Shown: one piece after another, positions 14,147 through 15,328 of the stretch | Layout of the letters: each line of letters opens with the position of its first letter | How positions within the stretch are numbered: position 1 is the stretch's first letter | NCBI GenBank assembly: GCA_900542125.1 | Contig: UQMO01000059.1 | Span: forward strand, 1-15,328 | Source of the DNA: an uncultured Collinsella sp. | GTDB taxonomy: Bacteria > Actinomycetota > Coriobacteriia > Coriobacteriales > Coriobacteriaceae | Length of the DNA stretch: 15,328 bases | Reading direction: 5' to 3' | Notes under the pieces: generated by a model | Told to the model about the DNA's origin: nothing | Databases searched by the model: none | Seen by the model: the letters and a program-made list of their open reading frames with translations, nothing else | Program-made: the position numbers and the translations under genes

Positions 14147-14161
14147 CACGGCGATGCCGTG
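14147..14161 (-). promoter_or_regulatory. hairpin in the expression platform of the cobalamin riboswitch
   Basis: On the - strand CACGGC-ATC-GCCGTG forms a 6-bp stem just after the B12 box. Further on, ACCCC/GGGGT at 14118-14129 followed by GCGCTTTTCTTT looks terminator-like, but its loop is tight. Whether control is by termination or by hiding the ribosome binding site is undecided. Confidence 0.4.
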
Positions 14162-14167
14162 AGGAAA

Positions 14168-14290
14168 AGGCGAAGCAGTCTGGCTTGGGGCGCGAGGCAG
14201 TTCGCCCGCGCGTCCTATACAGTAATGTCCCTTGCCCAGGATTCCCACCTGGTTCCCTCCGCAAGCCAGCGCGGGCTGTGCGGGCGCCGC
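14168..14290 (-). ncRNA. cobalamin riboswitch upstream of cbiK
   Basis: Read on the - strand the leader has the cobalamin-riboswitch core in order. CTGGCTTG (14269-14262) is the 5' partner of CAAGCCAG (14187-14180). GGGAACCAGG leads into the short stem CCAGG (14252-14248) with CCTGG (14240-14236) around a TGGGAAT loop. A central TTACTG segment stands where the usual CCACTG/CAACTG lies. A hairpin (about 14212-14191) follows, then the B12 box CAAGCCAGACTGC. It would bind a cobalamin and shut down the cbiK-lipoprotein-ABC operon when B12 is plentiful. Ends are approximate; the class (AdoCbl or aquocobalamin/MeCbl type) is not determined. Confidence 0.85.
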
Positions 14291-14344
14291 GCCGGTCATT
14301 TCCTTTTATCCGATTGTCATATGCTCGTTGCCGAAACTTTTACT

Positions 14345-14373
14345 ATGATAGTGGGCACTTGTGAACGTGTCAA
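14345..14373 (-). promoter_or_regulatory. strong promoter of the cbiK/riboswitch operon
   Basis: On the - strand TTGACA (14373-14368, perfect -35), 17-base spacer, TATCAT (14350-14345, five of six to the -10 consensus). Transcription would begin near 14338, about 50 bases before the riboswitch core, which fits its placement. Confidence 0.75.
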
Positions 14374-14504
14374 AGCCAGGGCGGGCGGCATTGCGCCTCC
14401 TGCCTGCGTATTTGCGCCGATTGCCGCTGCGGGCGCCGTGTTTTGCCCGCTGTGCGAAGGGCGGCGTAAACGGTTGCGATGAGAAACGGGAAGGGAAGGC
14501 TCGG
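14374..14504 (+). other. leader region of cbiF, no second riboswitch or clear promoter seen
   Basis: The 458-base divergent gap between cbiK and cbiF (14047-14504) holds the riboswitch and its promoter on the - strand. On the + side the 131 bases before cbiF are GC-rich with no good -35/-10 pair. TATGAT at 14344-14349 is a -10-like hexamer without a partner and overlaps the - strand -10. No GGGAA...B12-box pattern occurs in + orientation. Confidence 0.4.
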
Positions 14505-15296
14505 ATGATTCATATCGTTGGCGCAGGCTCGGGCGCCGCCGACCTTATCACGCTGCGCGGGGCGCGCCTTCTGCGCGCGGCCGACGTGGTCGTTTGGGCG
14601 GGGAGCCTTGTGAACCCCGAGCTGCTCGCCGATTGCAAGGAATCCTGCGTCGTCTACGACAGCGCGCACATGACCTTGGAGGAAGTGCTCGACGTGATGT
14701 GTGCGGCGGATGCGCGGGGCGAGGAAGTGGTGCGCCTGCACACGGGTGACCCGTGCCTATACGGCGCCATCCAGGAGCAGATGGACGCACTCGACGCGCG
14801 CGGCGTGGACTACGAGGTGGTGCCCGGCGTGTCGAGCTTTTGCGGTGCCGCGGCGGCGCTTCGCCAGGAATACACGCTGCCGGGAATCAGCCAGTCGGTC
14901 GTGATCACGCGGCTTTCCGGGCGCACCCCCATGCCCGCGGGCGAGGGCATGCGCACCATGGCGGAAAGCGGCTCGACTATGGTTATCTTCTTGAGCTCGG
15001 GTATGCTCGCCGAGCTTTCCGCCGAGCTTTTGGCCGCTGGCCGCAGCTCCGACGAGCCGGCGGCGCTCGTGTACAAGGCGACCTGGCCTGAGGAGCGCGT
15101 GGTGCGCTGCACAGTGGGCACGCTTGCCGATGCGGGTGCGCGAGAGGGCATCGACCGCACGGCGCTCGTGGTGGTGGGCCGCGTGCTCGGAGCTCGCGGC
15201 GGGCTTGCGTACGACGGCGCGCAAGCGGAGTCGTACGAGCGCAGCAAGCTTTACGACCCTTCGTTTGCCACGGGGTATCGGAAGGCGAGCAGCTAG
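14505..15296 (+). CDS. cbiF: precorrin-4/cobalt-precorrin-4 C11-methyltransferase
   Basis: 263 residues (family about 250-260). Transfers a methyl group from S-adenosylmethionine to C11 of (cobalt-)precorrin-4 in the corrin-ring pathway, in the cytoplasm. Tetrapyrrole-methylase signs: N-terminal IHIVGAGSGAADLITLRG, LHTGDPCLYGAIQEQM (78-93), VVPGVSSFCGAAAAL (105-119) and the CbiF/CobM-specific SQSVVITRLSGRTPMP (129-144). The neighbouring CbiK points to the anaerobic (cobalt-early) route, hence CbiF rather than CobM. ATG 14505 follows AAGGGAAGG. The frame is open back to 14361 but lacks a site and family sequence there. It is divergent from the riboswitch operon and probably heads a biosynthetic operon running out of the window. 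Confidence 0.93.
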   Translation: MIHIVGAGSGAADLITLRGARLLRAADVVVWAGSLVNPELLADCKESCVVYDSAHMTLEEVLDVMCAADARGEEVVRLHTGDPCLYGAIQEQMDALDARGVDYEVVPGVSSFCGAAAALRQEYTLPGISQSVVITRLSGRTPMPAGEGMRTMAESGSTMVIFLSSGMLAELSAELLAAGRSSDEPAALVYKATWPEERVVRCTVGTLADAGAREGIDRTALVVVGRVLGARGGLAYDGAQAESYERSKLYDPSFATGYRKASS

Positions 15297-15297
15297 C

Positions 15298-15328
15298 GTG
15301 GCCTTCGAGCACTACATATATACCTGTC
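15298..15328 (+). CDS. start of the next cobalamin-biosynthesis gene, possibly cbiD (partial)
   Basis: A GTG two bases after the cbiF stop opens a frame reading VAFEHYIYTC to the window edge, with GGAAGG at 15280-15285 as a possible ribosome binding site. CbiD proteins (cobalt-precorrin-5B methyltransferase) often begin with a short aromatic-rich stretch before their GYTTG motif, and cbiD commonly neighbours cbiF. Ten codons are too few to be sure; any other cbi gene is possible. Confidence 0.35.
   Translation, partial: MAFEHYIYTC

Noticed and set aside
14159..14482. Small + strand frames in the cbiK-cbiF gap
   Set aside because: They cover the antisense of the riboswitch and have no ribosome binding site; composition is not protein-like.
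14374..14504. A second cobalamin riboswitch for cbiF (suggested by AAGCCAGG at 14373-14380)
   Set aside because: Only a B12-box-like fragment; the GGGAA stem and the pairing partner are missing in this orientation and order.
1..15328. CRISPR array or long direct repeats
   Set aside because: No regularly spaced repeats seen; the repeated elements are hairpin arms.

Overview
The window looks like chromosome of a high-GC gut Actinobacterium of class Coriobacteriia, most likely Collinsella or a close relative. This is inferred from GC-rich codon use, the style of the PTS, FruK and Cca proteins, and a corrinoid locus typical of that group. No 16S or other taxonomic marker is present, so the assignment is provisional.

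Left part, about 1-8391, all on the + strand and housekeeping in character. It starts with the general PTS proteins HPr (ptsH) and Enzyme I (ptsI), separated by an attenuator-like terminator. A FruK-type sugar-phosphate kinase follows ptsI, and a second, paralogous kinase has its own unit after a strong terminator. Next come the tRNA CCA-adding enzyme (cca), a tRNA-Glu(CTC) with promoter and terminator, a flippase-like multi-spanning membrane protein (LPG_synthase_TM/UPF0104 family), and a TetR-family regulator with a dyad in front of it.

Junction, about 8392-8503. The short gap between the convergent tetR and ABC ATPase genes holds a roughly 30-codon remnant of an IS3-family transposase on the - strand. 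It marks the edge of a different functional module.

Right part, about 8504-15328, a corrinoid/tetrapyrrole module. On the - strand, a TTGACA-17-TATCAT promoter drives a transcript that begins with a cobalamin riboswitch. The transcript then reads cbiK (a Tat-exported lipoprotein form of the cobaltochelatase), a small lipoprotein with a NEAT-like domain, a lipoprotein solute-binding protein whose N-terminus carries a related domain, a FecCD/BtuC-type permease, and a FecE/BtuD-type ATPase with N- and C-terminal extensions. The last three genes are tightly packed. Divergently on the + strand lie cbiF (precorrin-4/cobalt-precorrin-4 C11-methyltransferase) and the first codons of another gene, possibly cbiD.

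Working model (inference): B12 level, sensed by the riboswitch, controls a surface system in which a membrane-anchored cobaltochelatase and NEAT-like tetrapyrrole-binding lipoproteins metallate or hand over a tetrapyrrole or corrinoid to an ABC importer, next to the cytoplasmic anaerobic corrin-ring pathway. The outward-facing chelatase and the shared binding domain are the most interesting parts of the window.
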